Below are positions 8,840-17,281 of a stretch of 64,000 bases of DNA, in pieces. Origin of the DNA: Paenibacillus baekrokdamisoli (GTDB lineage: Bacteria > Bacillota > Bacilli > Paenibacillales > Paenibacillaceae); assembly GCF_003945345.1 (NCBI RefSeq), contig NZ_AP019308.1:992001-1056000 (forward strand). Reading direction: 5' to 3'. Position numbers and translations under genes: made by a program. Each line of letters starts with the position of its first letter. The first letter of the stretch is position 1. Below the pieces are notes generated by a model that saw only the letters and a list, made by a program, of their open reading frames with translations, made no database searches and was not told where the DNA came from.

Positions 8840-9682
8840 ATGAAAAAAGGAATTAATATTTGGTCGTTTCCAAGTGATAGCACAGTATATGAAAGTATAG
8901 GGTTAGCCAAGAAAGCGGGCTTTGAAGGTATTGAGCTCTCGCTCAACGAGACAGGTGAGCTTGGCCTAGAATGCACGGAGAAAGAGCTTTTAACCTATAA
9001 AGCACAGGCTGAAGATGCGGGTATCGCACTTACAAGCTTAGCAAGCGGTTTATATTGGAGCTATTCCCTAACTAGCAATCAAGTGAGTACTCGCAACAAA
9101 GCGAAGGATATTGTCAAGAAGCAGCTAGAGAGCGCGGCTATTCTAGGTGTAGATACCATACTGGTTGTACCTGGAGCGGTGGGTGTTGATTTCATCCCGG
9201 ATTGTGAGGTTGTACCCTATGATCAAGCCTATGATTATGCGCTTGAAGCTTTTCGCGAGCTAGCAGAGGTAGCGGAGTCGCTGAAAGTATCGATCGGTCT
9301 TGAGAATGTATGGAATAAATTTCTGCTGTCACCGCTGGAAATGCGTGATTTTATCGATAAAGTGAATTCGCCTTACGTCGGTTCTTACTTTGATGTAGGT
9401 AATGTGTTGTTCTCCGGTTATCCAGAGCATTGGATTAAGATATTGAACAAACGGATTAAGAAAGTACATTTCAAGGATTACCGCCGAGAAGCGGGAGGCT
9501 TGTATGGTTTCGTTGATCTTCTCGCAGGTGATGTGAATTATCCGGAAGTTGTGAAGGCGCTTAACGAAATCGGATACGATGACTATGTCATTGCTGAGAT
9601 GATTCCTCCGTATACCCATCATACTAAACAAATTATCTACAATACATCTGGATCTATGGATGCTATCCTAGGGAGGAACTAA
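8840..9682 (+). CDS. Sugar phosphate isomerase/epimerase (AP endonuclease 2-like TIM barrel)
   Basis: A 280-residue TIM-barrel protein of the xylose-isomerase-like family. Conserved metal-site stretches are visible: GFEGIELSLNETGE (Glu), IGLENVWNKFLLSP (Glu), YVGSYFDVGNVLFSGY (Asp), KVHFKDYR (His/Asp) and YVIAEMIPP (Glu). The start is the second ATG (8840), well spaced from CGGAGG; the ATG at 8831 touches the binding site. It lies four bases before a Gfo/Idh/MocA dehydrogenase, a pairing typical of inositol or uncommon sugar catabolism. The exact substrate cannot be read from sequence. Confidence 0.87.
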   Translation: MKKGINIWSFPSDSTVYESIGLAKKAGFEGIELSLNETGELGLECTEKELLTYKAQAEDAGIALTSLASGLYWSYSLTSNQVSTRNKAKDIVKKQLESAAILGVDTILVVPGAVGVDFIPDCEVVPYDQAYDYALEAFRELAEVAESLKVSIGLENVWNKFLLSPLEMRDFIDKVNSPYVGSYFDVGNVLFSGYPEHWIKILNKRIKKVHFKDYRREAGGLYGFVDLLAGDVNYPEVVKALNEIGYDDYVIAEMIPPYTHHTKQIIYNTSGSMDAILGRN

Positions 9683-9686
9683 GACA

Positions 9687-10706
9687 ATGTTGAGAATTGC
9701 GCTTATTGGTTTAGGTTTTATGGGGAGAACGCATCTTGAAATCTACACTCGTCTTGAAGCAGAGGGTGTTCCTATCCAGGTTGTCGCGATCTGTGATCTG
9801 GATGTCGAAAAGCTTGAAGGACGTTCGATCAGTGGTAATATTGATACGGTTTCGAATGGACTTGATTTCACCCGTTACCATAAGTATACGAGCGTAGCCG
9901 AGCTCCTCGAGAAGGAACAGCTGGATGCGGTAGATATCGCACTTCCTACCTTTCTGCATAAGGAGATTTCGATTCAATGTTTGAATCATGGTTTGCATGT
10001 CTTGTGTGAGAAGCCGATGGCTATGAATACTGAGGAATGTAAGGAAATGATTCAGGCTGCGGAGGAAAAGGGCAAGCAATTGATGATTGGTCAATGTCTG
10101 CGGTTCTGGCCAGCCTACGAGTATCTAAAGGGCTTGGTTGATAATAATACGTATGGTAAAGTAAGTAATGGATATTTCTACCGAGGCAGCAGCACGCCTA
10201 ACTGGGGAGAGTGGCTTCTGCAGAAAGACAAGAGCGGTGGCGCTCTGCTGGATATGCATGTACATGATATTGATGTGATTAATTGGCTGTTCGGTAAGCC
10301 GGAAGCTGTATCCTGCCTTGCGCGTAATGTTATTGCAGGCAGTGGATATGATTTGGTCTCGACTAATTATCGCTATGAAGATGGCAAGGTGCTGAACGCT
10401 CAAGTGGATTGGACGCTTCAAGGTGACTATGGCTTTGATATGCAGTATCGTGTGAATTTCGAGCTTGGCAATGCTGTCTTCCAAGGCGGACAGTTAAAGG
10501 TGAATCCGAATGAAGGAGCAGGCTTCACACCTGAGCTTTCTGAGGATATGGGTTATTATTTTGAATTGAAGTATTTTGTTGAGGCATTAATTAATGAACA
10601 GCCGACAACAAGAGCGCAACCTGCAAGCACGATGGAAAGCATCCAAATCGTTGAAGCAGAGATTGAATCTGCTGATCAACAAGGTGCTTGGGTACAAGTG
10701 AAATAA
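9687..10706 (+). CDS. Gfo/Idh/MocA family NAD(P)-dependent oxidoreductase
   Basis: A 339-residue protein with an N-terminal Rossmann fold (ALIGLGFMGRTH, GxGxxG type), the family EKP motif (LCEKPMAMNTEE) with catalytic-site Lys, and a C-terminal alpha/beta domain with GGALLDMHVHDIDVINWL. It oxidises or reduces a sugar, inositol or sugar acid hydroxyl. It is the second gene after the isomerase with a 4-base gap and its own GGGAGG site, so the two are one operon and likely act on the same substrate. Confidence 0.9.
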   Translation: MLRIALIGLGFMGRTHLEIYTRLEAEGVPIQVVAICDLDVEKLEGRSISGNIDTVSNGLDFTRYHKYTSVAELLEKEQLDAVDIALPTFLHKEISIQCLNHGLHVLCEKPMAMNTEECKEMIQAAEEKGKQLMIGQCLRFWPAYEYLKGLVDNNTYGKVSNGYFYRGSSTPNWGEWLLQKDKSGGALLDMHVHDIDVINWLFGKPEAVSCLARNVIAGSGYDLVSTNYRYEDGKVLNAQVDWTLQGDYGFDMQYRVNFELGNAVFQGGQLKVNPNEGAGFTPELSEDMGYYFELKYFVEALINEQPTTRAQPASTMESIQIVEAEIESADQQGAWVQVK

Positions 10707-10723
10707 CATGACTATCGTAGTCG

Positions 10724-10755
10724 ATTCCTCCCTCGCTAGAGGGGGGATTTCTCAT
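10724..10755 (+). terminator. Possible weak terminator after the dehydrogenase gene
   Basis: ATTCCTCCCTC and GAGGGGGGATT pair with mismatches around a GCTA loop, followed by TTTCTCATT. It is only moderately convincing; the next gene begins 50 bases later. Confidence 0.35.
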
Positions 10756-10805
10756 TGTTGAAATAGTCGTACGTTAACAATATTAGCAGCCGGAGGTAAA
10801 GAGAG

Positions 10806-11417
10806 ATGAAAGAGATGACTTACATATGTCAATTTATTGACCTCGTTCAACAGGAAATCCCTTGGCATCAGATTCAAGAGGTTACCCTTCGTGATGTCAG
10901 TACGGGTTCCATACCAAGACTTTCAACGAAGGCAAAAGTTTGCTGGACTTCCGAAGATTTATATGTCCGATTCGAGTGTGAAGATGATCATGTGGTAGCG
11001 ACGATGGATCATCATGATGATCCGATCTATTTAGAAGATGTCGTTGAAATATTTGTCGACGTAGTGGGAACAGGCAGAGAGTATTACGAGTTTCAATTGA
11101 GTCCGCGCAACGTTGTTTTTGACGCTTATATTCATAATAATCTGGATGGCTTCAAAACCGTTGACACCTCTTGGCATGCGGAAGACATGCAAACTTCAGT
11201 TACAGTGGATAATGATGAGACATTACGTATCTACGAATGGCGTATTCCGCTTCATAATTTCAAACAAACACCAGAGGATGGAACAGCTTGGCGCTGCAAT
11301 TTATACCGAATTGATGATGACAAAGAGGGTATACGTCACTACTCAGCCTGGAGTCCTACGGGAAAAGTCGATTATCATATTCCACAGCGCTTTGGAACCT
11401 TCCTATTTAGGAAATAG
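10806..11417 (+). CDS. Carbohydrate-binding family 9-like protein
   Basis: A 203-residue protein matching the CBM9-like beta-sandwich: KVCWTSEDLYVRFECEDDHV, DPIYLEDVVEIFVDV, EYYEFQLSPRNVVFDAYI, and the closing SAWSPTGKVDYHIPQRFG. It has no signal peptide or membrane segment, so it appears cytoplasmic although most CBM9 modules belong to secreted enzymes. It may bind a sugar ligand or act as a helper for neighbouring enzymes. The ATG follows GGAGG at 13 bases. The next gene is 36 bases downstream, probably the same transcript. Confidence 0.72.
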   Translation: MKEMTYICQFIDLVQQEIPWHQIQEVTLRDVSTGSIPRLSTKAKVCWTSEDLYVRFECEDDHVVATMDHHDDPIYLEDVVEIFVDVVGTGREYYEFQLSPRNVVFDAYIHNNLDGFKTVDTSWHAEDMQTSVTVDNDETLRIYEWRIPLHNFKQTPEDGTAWRCNLYRIDDDKEGIRHYSAWSPTGKVDYHIPQRFGTFLFRK

Positions 11418-11453
11418 CAGTGCGTTTGTAGGAAATAACGCGTAAATGGTGGC

Positions 11454-12500
11454 ATGAAGAGGAGTGTGCTTAATCAGTCTATGGAATATCTAGAGGACGC
11501 TTATATTCGAAAGATCAATGAGCTGCTGAACTTGCCCATAGCTGCTTTGGAAGCCTATCTGAACACAGCAAAGGCACTCAGAGAAAATGCGGAGCTTCTC
11601 GAAGTGACTGTGCATTGCCATGAGAAAATTTTTCATACTAACCAACCTGTCATGCAGGAAGCGATGGCTGTCATTAATTCTGCACAGGAATCTGTTGGAG
11701 CTTATTCTGATATGTTGCCTGTCATTATTCTTGGTTCCGGGGTACCACTCATGAGAGAATTCTATGCTGCACATCGTATCCCACAATCCATTCTAGTCGA
11801 TACGCTTAGTGATATAAGGGTGTGGATGAATGTTCATTATCAGAAGAATGGGGCTTGGGGCTTGAGTGAAACCGCTTGGGTGCTGAACCATTTGTGGTGT
11901 GAGCTATTTAAGATCGGACGCCTTCAATATATTCATAAGCAGTGGGATCAGCCCTTTGAAGTGTTTCGTAATCGGAACACGGGGGAGGTAGCAATATATC
12001 CGGTTGGCGGATCGGTTACAGTTTCAAATAGTGGAATCCATTCGGATGAGTCCAATGATCAACCAACCGTATCCCTTGGAGATGAATGGGAGCAGGTGCT
12101 CCACTCGACTAGCTCTGTATTAGATCTTCATATTCAAGAGGGCGAGAAACTTAGCCCAGAATTATGTCTGCAATCGCTGCGCGCAGCATCGCAATTATTC
12201 GAATCTGCTTTTCCAGAGAAGAAGTTCGCGGCCTTTGTATGCAGCTCATGGCTGCTGAGTCCTTCATTTCGTAACTTTTTGCCTCCGACATCTAATATTG
12301 TCCAATTCAATCGTTTGTTCCATCTGCTTCCTCTGCAGGGGAGTGACAATCAGCTCTTTGATCGTGTATTTGGAGGGAAACCGATGGACATGGACAAGGC
12401 GCCAAGAGCTACCAAACTTCAGGAAGCGATACTCGAACAATGGCAGAATGGTGAGGATTTGGGTGAAGGGACGGGGTTCATTCTTAAGGCGGAAGTGTAA
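11454..12500 (+). CDS. Acyltransferase domain-containing protein (NAT_N/GNAT-like C-terminal type)
   Basis: A 348-residue cytosolic protein. The helical N-terminal half has GAWGLSETAWVLNHLWCELF and ELFKIGRLQYIH; the C-terminal half contains VLDLHIQEGEKLSPELC, AFVCSSWLLSP and NIVQFNRLFHLLP. This arrangement matches proteins annotated as acyltransferase domain-containing with an NAT_N helical region and a GNAT-like C-terminal domain. No biochemical role is known to me. A better spaced start could be the ATG at 11481. It ends at a terminator, which separates it from the permease. Confidence 0.6.
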   Translation: MKRSVLNQSMEYLEDAYIRKINELLNLPIAALEAYLNTAKALRENAELLEVTVHCHEKIFHTNQPVMQEAMAVINSAQESVGAYSDMLPVIILGSGVPLMREFYAAHRIPQSILVDTLSDIRVWMNVHYQKNGAWGLSETAWVLNHLWCELFKIGRLQYIHKQWDQPFEVFRNRNTGEVAIYPVGGSVTVSNSGIHSDESNDQPTVSLGDEWEQVLHSTSSVLDLHIQEGEKLSPELCLQSLRAASQLFESAFPEKKFAAFVCSSWLLSPSFRNFLPPTSNIVQFNRLFHLLPLQGSDNQLFDRVFGGKPMDMDKAPRATKLQEAILEQWQNGEDLGEGTGFILKAEV

Positions 12501-12519
12501 TTTACCACGAATAAAGAAT

Positions 12520-12562
12520 AGGGTATCGCTGCTGTCTAACGATGGTGGCGGTACCTTTTTCT
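12520..12562 (+). terminator. Terminator after the acyltransferase-like gene
   Basis: AGGGTATCGC pairs with GCGGTACCTT across an 18-base loop and is followed by TTTTTCTCTTTT. It ends the isomerase-to-acyltransferase transcript. Confidence 0.65.
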
Positions 12563-12583
12563 CTTTTCATTTCCATTATTTCC

Positions 12584-12613
12584 TTGACCAGCATAGGAGA
12601 CGTACCATACAAT
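12584..12613 (+). promoter_or_regulatory. SigA-type promoter of the fused permease gene
   Basis: TTGACC, an 18-base spacer, then TACAAT, located 43 bases before the ATG and just after the preceding terminator. Confidence 0.6.
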
Positions 12614-12655
12614 TTATTGAGGAAAATATAGGAAAATAATAACGAGGAGATTGAT

Positions 12656-14413
12656 ATGGATAATCAGCCGCAATCGCAAGAAATTAATTTGAGGAAGGGA
12701 CCAGGTAGGGTTCAATCTTCCAATCTTCTGGATCGGATATGGAAATATAAGCTGCACTACATTATTGTGCTTCCTGCGATGATCTTCATTCTTATTTTTA
12801 AAATCATTCCGTTTATTTCAGCAGGGTATCTCTCCTTTACGGATTATAGTTTTTTTCGAGGTATATTCAATAGTCCTTGGGTAGGAACCGAGAACTTTAG
12901 GAATCTTTTTAGTGATCCTGGTTTTATAAGTGCTCTATCGAACACAATGATTATTAAACTTTCCTATATCGCTGCTAGCGGAATCACCGCATTGGTTGTA
13001 GCTTTACTTGTAAGCATGATCGCATCCAGAAGGCTGCGGAATCTATTTTCAACCCTATTCCTTGTTCCCTTTTTTATTCCAGCAGCTGTATTTGCCTATC
13101 TGGCTCTTCTTATTCTATCGCCAGACCATTCGCCAATCCTTCAGATGGATGCCTTTGTATGGGTGGATCCCGATCATTTCCGTCCCTTATTAGTAGCAAC
13201 AGAAGTTATAAAATCATGTGGTATCCCGATCATCATTGCTTTGGCCGCAATAAGCGCCAAACGTAATTCATTCCTACGAATCGACATGGAGGAAGGAAAA
13301 GGGGGCAAGCGAAGCTTCGTATATTCTCACATCATACCGGCTTTAAAGGCGATAACGGCTTTTATGCTCATTCAATTCTCCACCTTGCTGTCACCGGACT
13401 TTGAACTGGTGAGTCAACTAGTTAACCCGTTGGTCCAGAATGTTGGTGATACACTTGATACCTACTATTATAAATCAGTCTTCGTAAATGCACAGTTTGG
13501 TCATGCCGGAGTCTTGTGGATAATTCAGTTTGTCGTTCAGCTGTTGTTCACTTTACTAGCATACTTATTGATTAGAGGCCTATTCGTTAAAGATGTATTC
13601 TCTCCAGTGGAGGGAGAAGCAAGACAGCAGGTGACGAATAAGGGCCGAAACTTGGCAGGGATCGTAGGTTCACTTGTATGCTCGGTAGTCGTCCTATTGT
13701 TCATCTATGTTTTGTTTGTTTACCCATTCACGGGCAAAAGCACGTCTGAGCGCGGACTAGGAGATCTGTTCTCGGCTTATACCTTTTTCATTCACGGTGG
13801 CTTTGATTTCGCTGCTGTTATAATCAATTTACTCATTACCTTGACGCTTGCTTACCCGTTAACGGTCAAGGATTTACCTGGTCGCAGCTTCTATAAGGTG
13901 TTTCTGTTATTCATCATGACGATGGGATCTTCTATTGCATTGCAAGATTATCTAATGGTCAAAAACCTAGAGATGGTGAATACCATTTTCCCGCTCACCA
14001 TTAATGGCTTTATCTCTATCCTTAATGTATTTGTTCTTAAGAGTATCTTTAACAGTAAGCATTCTGCTCTCAAAGAGCAGGCTTCCGCTGAAGGGAGGGG
14101 GGAGTTTCATGCTTTCTTCACTCTCTTCATTCCAAAAGTGTGGAAGCCGCTTGTCGCAATGGGCGTTCTGCAATTTGTTGCGTTATGGAACTCTTATTAC
14201 TCTTCACTTCTCTACACATCAGATGTAAATCGTTTCTCACCGATTATGAAATTCGTAGCTCTGGTTACGAGGAACCCGGGTGACACTCGTCCAAGTCTGG
14301 CTGTCATTCTGGAGTACGGAGCTATTGTTAGCATTCCATCCATTTTACTGCTGCTCCTATTCCGTAGATGGCTAACCGCCGAAGTATTGATTGGTCAATC
14401 CAGAAAACTCTAA
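12656..14413 (+). CDS. Fused ABC transporter permease (two MalF/MalG-like halves in one chain)
   Basis: A 585-residue membrane protein. Residues ~30-320 resemble an LplB/MalF-type sugar permease (LPAMIFILIFKIIPFISAGY, a degenerate EAA loop MEEGKGGKRSFVYSHIIPAL). Residues ~330-585 resemble a YtcP/MalG-type permease with its own EAA-like loop (EQASAEGRGEFHAFFTLFIP) and about six helices. Normally these are two proteins of about 300 residues. No binding protein or ATPase gene is adjacent; it would need a shared MsmX-type ATPase and a distant binding protein. It is flanked by its own promoter and a strong terminator, so it is monocistronic. Fold assignment is firm; the transported solute is unknown. 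Confidence 0.82.
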   Translation: MDNQPQSQEINLRKGPGRVQSSNLLDRIWKYKLHYIIVLPAMIFILIFKIIPFISAGYLSFTDYSFFRGIFNSPWVGTENFRNLFSDPGFISALSNTMIIKLSYIAASGITALVVALLVSMIASRRLRNLFSTLFLVPFFIPAAVFAYLALLILSPDHSPILQMDAFVWVDPDHFRPLLVATEVIKSCGIPIIIALAAISAKRNSFLRIDMEEGKGGKRSFVYSHIIPALKAITAFMLIQFSTLLSPDFELVSQLVNPLVQNVGDTLDTYYYKSVFVNAQFGHAGVLWIIQFVVQLLFTLLAYLLIRGLFVKDVFSPVEGEARQQVTNKGRNLAGIVGSLVCSVVVLLFIYVLFVYPFTGKSTSERGLGDLFSAYTFFIHGGFDFAAVIINLLITLTLAYPLTVKDLPGRSFYKVFLLFIMTMGSSIALQDYLMVKNLEMVNTIFPLTINGFISILNVFVLKSIFNSKHSALKEQASAEGRGEFHAFFTLFIPKVWKPLVAMGVLQFVALWNSYYSSLLYTSDVNRFSPIMKFVALVTRNPGDTRPSLAVILEYGAIVSIPSILLLLLFRRWLTAEVLIGQSRKL

Positions 14414-14416
14414 CCG

Positions 14417-14470
14417 AAAAAGAGACCCATTCAAGTCGCAGTGAACTGTGACGAGGAATGGGTCTCTTTG
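14417..14470. terminator. Bidirectional terminator between the permease and AraC genes
   Basis: AAAAGAGACCCATTC pairs with GAATGGGTCTCTTT. T-rich or A-rich flanks on both sides suit the two convergent genes. Confidence 0.8.
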
Positions 14471-14472
14471 CT

Positions 14473-15357
14473 TTATGAGAAGGTAGAGCGGAACTCTGAG
14501 GGACTATGCCCGGTCTCTTTACGAAAAAACTTGGCGAAGTGATTCGTCTCGACGAAGCCGGTCAGATCCGCGATTTCTTTCACGCTCAAGGCAGTCGTTG
14601 TAAGCAGAATCTTTGCTTTATCCGCACGCTTTCGGTTTACATATTTTAACGGTGAGACGCCGAAATGCTTCTTAAAATAAGCAATAAAATAATTCGGGTG
14701 CAGATGAGAGGCTTTGGCCAGTTCTTCTATTTTGAGACCGGTGTTAAGATGGCTCTCAATATATTCCTGAATGAAGGCAATCCGCTTCATGTCCTCAGAA
14801 CGGTGCTGCAAAATACGGATGGGAACCTGTTCCAGGTAAAGAGAAATAATTTCAAGCATAATCGCTTTTTCACGAATGCGTGCAATAATGGACTTGTTCT
14901 CGTATAAAGCCGCGAGCTGTTGGAATAACCTTGTCATCTCTAAGTTATCTTTGATGTCGATACAAAAAGGAACACCAATCCATTGGAACAAGTCAAAAGG
15001 ACCGATTGTAGCCGTGAAGTGACACCAATATTTCAGAAATGGCCGATCGCTAATGACGCTATATGATTGCTGGGTGTAGGCTGGTAATAAGCAGAGCTGA
15101 CCAGGCTTCGGATAAAATTGTTCATCCCCGATCTTTAACCAGCCTTCACCTTCACAAATAAAATAGAGCTTATTATATTCTGGAATATAATCGACATCAC
15201 GCCACTCAGCAGAAACTTGTGTCAGGTGAGCATACAATATATTAATCTGCAGGGTTTGGAGTAGGTCGGATAAGACTTCATTCTCATGTTTGATTGTCAA
15301 ACGACTGCACTCCTTTAATAGGGTTTGCTTTAGAATTGAATCACTTTCTTCTATCAT
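14473..15357 (-). CDS. AraC-family transcriptional regulator
   Basis: A 294-residue protein with an N-terminal cupin-like sensor (YNKLYFICEGEGWLKIGDEQ, YPKPGQLCLLPAYTQQSY) and a C-terminal AraC DNA-binding domain (IEELAKASHLHPNYFIAYFK and VKEIADLTGFVETNHFAKFF). It is divergent from the dioxygenase/HEAT gene and convergent with the permease. By position it is the likely regulator of the dioxygenase and altronate-dehydratase-like genes, perhaps also of the permease. Confidence 0.9.
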   Translation of the reverse strand: MIEESDSILKQTLLKECSRLTIKHENEVLSDLLQTLQINILYAHLTQVSAEWRDVDYIPEYNKLYFICEGEGWLKIGDEQFYPKPGQLCLLPAYTQQSYSVISDRPFLKYWCHFTATIGPFDLFQWIGVPFCIDIKDNLEMTRLFQQLAALYENKSIIARIREKAIMLEIISLYLEQVPIRILQHRSEDMKRIAFIQEYIESHLNTGLKIEELAKASHLHPNYFIAYFKKHFGVSPLKYVNRKRADKAKILLTTTALSVKEIADLTGFVETNHFAKFFRKETGHSPSEFRSTFS

Positions 15358-15487
15358 AAAGCATTTAGGGGTGACAAGGAATGCTTAACTTTGTACCCTC
15401 CTTCCTTAACCTTATCCATAGAATCAGGTGGTCGCTTGGATTTATAATCGAGAGGAATCATTAATCAATGGGAGGCCGATACAAACC

Positions 15488-16894
15488 ATGGCAATTACAA
15501 ATCCACTATTACTAACAGATCAGCAAATGAAATCTTTTATTACAAATGGTTTTTTAATTTTGAAGACAGATTTCTCCAAAGAATTTCATGCTGGGCTAGT
15601 AGAACAGCTTAATGAAATTTATGATAAAGAAGGCAATCCAGGGAATAATCTTCTTCCACGCATCCGCGATGTCCAACGAGTCTTTGAGAATCCAGTCATA
15701 GTTGGGGCGTTAACAAGTGTACTTGGACCGGATTACCTGCTCCATACGCATAGACATGGTCATTATAATTTGTCACCTCAGCCTGGCGGCTGGCACAAAG
15801 ACAGCTACTGGGGCTATGATAGATTGCGCAACCATCATCCGTGGTGGGCAATGATTATGTATTTTCCGCAGGATACACCGCTTGAGCTTGGACCGACTGG
15901 TGTAATGCCAGGAACGCAATATAGTGAAAGCCGTACCTTTGCTGCTGATGAAATGGCGGAAGAAGCAACCGCAAGTGGTGAAGCGGGTACATTTGCGCTA
16001 ATACACTATGATATCTGGCATCGCTCAACAGCTAATGTGCTTGGCAGACCACGCTTCATGCTGAAATTTGAGTTTATGCGGACGGCTGCTCCTGCTGGCC
16101 CTACGTGGGACAATAAAGAACAATCTTGGTCTGAAGTGGAATTGGATTCTCCGTCCTCCGTCAAGTCCGGAATTGTGGAAGAAGAAATATGGAACTGGTT
16201 ATCTGGAAATGTTGGCAGCCTTGCGGGTAGTAAAGCGGAAGATGAAGCCGCTATTTCGAAGCTTGTAACCCAGCTCGAAGGCGATAATGAACCTTCTGCT
16301 CTAGCTGCCGCTTATGAGCTTGCAGCTAGAGGAAGCGGAGGCAAGGATGTGCTCCTGAAAGCGCTGCATCACGATAAAGTAAGTGTTTCCCGATTAGCTG
16401 CTTATGGTTTATCAGTGGCCGGAGCTTCTGTTATACCAGATTTAATTGCAGCGTTAGACGATTCTCGTGAAGAGACAGTTAACCATGCTGCATTTGCACT
16501 TGGCGAGCTTAGAGATTTGGCGCAAGCTGCCGTGCCTAAGCTTAATGCTCTGCTGGATCAGCCTTCAGCTAAGGTGCGCCGCACGGTTATGGATGTACTC
16601 GGAATGATCGGAGTTCCTACGGATGCCGTTGTTGCAGGTCTAATAAAAGGCTTACAGGATGAAGATGAGCAGGTGCGTTTCACAGCAGGCCTATCCCTTA
16701 CACGTATCGGCACAGAGGCAGAAGCCGCAGTTCCTTATCTAGAAGAATCCCTTGCTGACGAGAACCGCTATGTGAGAGGGCATGCTCTGGAGGCACTACG
16801 ATATATTGGTACGAAGGAAGCAAACGAAGTACTGATGAAAGAGCTGTTTAATACACGTTGGTGTTCGACAACGACTCCTGCGAGCACGTTCTAG
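15488..16894 (+). CDS. Phytanoyl-CoA dioxygenase family protein fused to HEAT repeats
   Basis: A 468-residue two-part protein. Residues ~1-235 are a PhyH-type Fe(II)/2-oxoglutarate dioxygenase with the metal triad H103, D105 (GGWHKDSYW) and H178 (HYDIWHRST), plus an Arg (GRPRFMLKFEF) suited to bind 2-oxoglutarate. Residues ~245-460 are about six HEAT/PBS-lyase repeats (VSRLAAYGLSVAG, VNHAAFALGELRD, VRRTVMDVLGMIG, VRFTAGLSLTRIG, VRGHALEALRYIG). The start is the ATG at 15488 behind GGGAGG, 20 codons inside the open frame. The domain pairing suggests hydroxylation of a substrate held by the repeat scaffold; the substrate is unknown. UxaA-type genes follow. Confidence 0.85.
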   Translation: MAITNPLLLTDQQMKSFITNGFLILKTDFSKEFHAGLVEQLNEIYDKEGNPGNNLLPRIRDVQRVFENPVIVGALTSVLGPDYLLHTHRHGHYNLSPQPGGWHKDSYWGYDRLRNHHPWWAMIMYFPQDTPLELGPTGVMPGTQYSESRTFAADEMAEEATASGEAGTFALIHYDIWHRSTANVLGRPRFMLKFEFMRTAAPAGPTWDNKEQSWSEVELDSPSSVKSGIVEEEIWNWLSGNVGSLAGSKAEDEAAISKLVTQLEGDNEPSALAAAYELAARGSGGKDVLLKALHHDKVSVSRLAAYGLSVAGASVIPDLIAALDDSREETVNHAAFALGELRDLAQAAVPKLNALLDQPSAKVRRTVMDVLGMIGVPTDAVVAGLIKGLQDEDEQVRFTAGLSLTRIGTEAEAAVPYLEESLADENRYVRGHALEALRYIGTKEANEVLMKELFNTRWCSTTTPASTF

Positions 16895-16954
16895 CTGAAG
16901 ACAGAATACATGCTTCTTAACGTAATAGATGAATAATAGGGCGGTGAAATTGTA

Positions 16955-17281
16955 GTGTCACATGAATTTCAAAGCGGTGCAGATGCTTTAGTAATGGATG
17001 AGCGAGATCATGTTGCTACATTGCTCCGCGATATGGAAGCTGGAGAGATCGTTCATTATTACTTTAATAATGAGCTGGCAAGCATCACTTTAGTCGATTC
17101 TGTCCCATTCGGGCATAAGTTAGCCATTACAGCAATTGAGGATGGACAGGACGTGCGAAAGTACGGAGAAATCATCGGCAGGGCAAACCAGTCCATTCAA
17201 GCTGGTTGCCATGTGCATGTGCATAATATAGAAGGCATTCGCGGACGTGGCGATAACTTCGTCAAGGAGACGATTGCATGA
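16955..17281 (+). CDS. UxaA-family small subunit (SAF domain, altronate dehydratase N-terminal type)
   Basis: A 108-residue protein consisting of one SAF domain (FGHKLAITAIEDGQDVRKYG, IQAGCHVHVHNIEGIRGRGD), equal to the N-terminal domain of altronate or galactarate dehydratases. It starts at GTG 16955. Its ATGA overlap with the next gene implies translational coupling. Together the two would form a dehydratase or lyase acting on a sugar acid such as altronate, or a sulfolactate-lyase-like substrate. Confidence 0.85.
   Translation: MSHEFQSGADALVMDERDHVATLLRDMEAGEIVHYYFNNELASITLVDSVPFGHKLAITAIEDGQDVRKYGEIIGRANQSIQAGCHVHVHNIEGIRGRGDNFVKETIA

Noticed and set aside
12535..12560. Sequence GGTGGCGGTACC resembling a T-box antiterminator core
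   Set aside because: It is the right arm of a hairpin with a T-run after the acyltransferase gene; no Stem I, specifier loop or downstream amino-acid gene is present.
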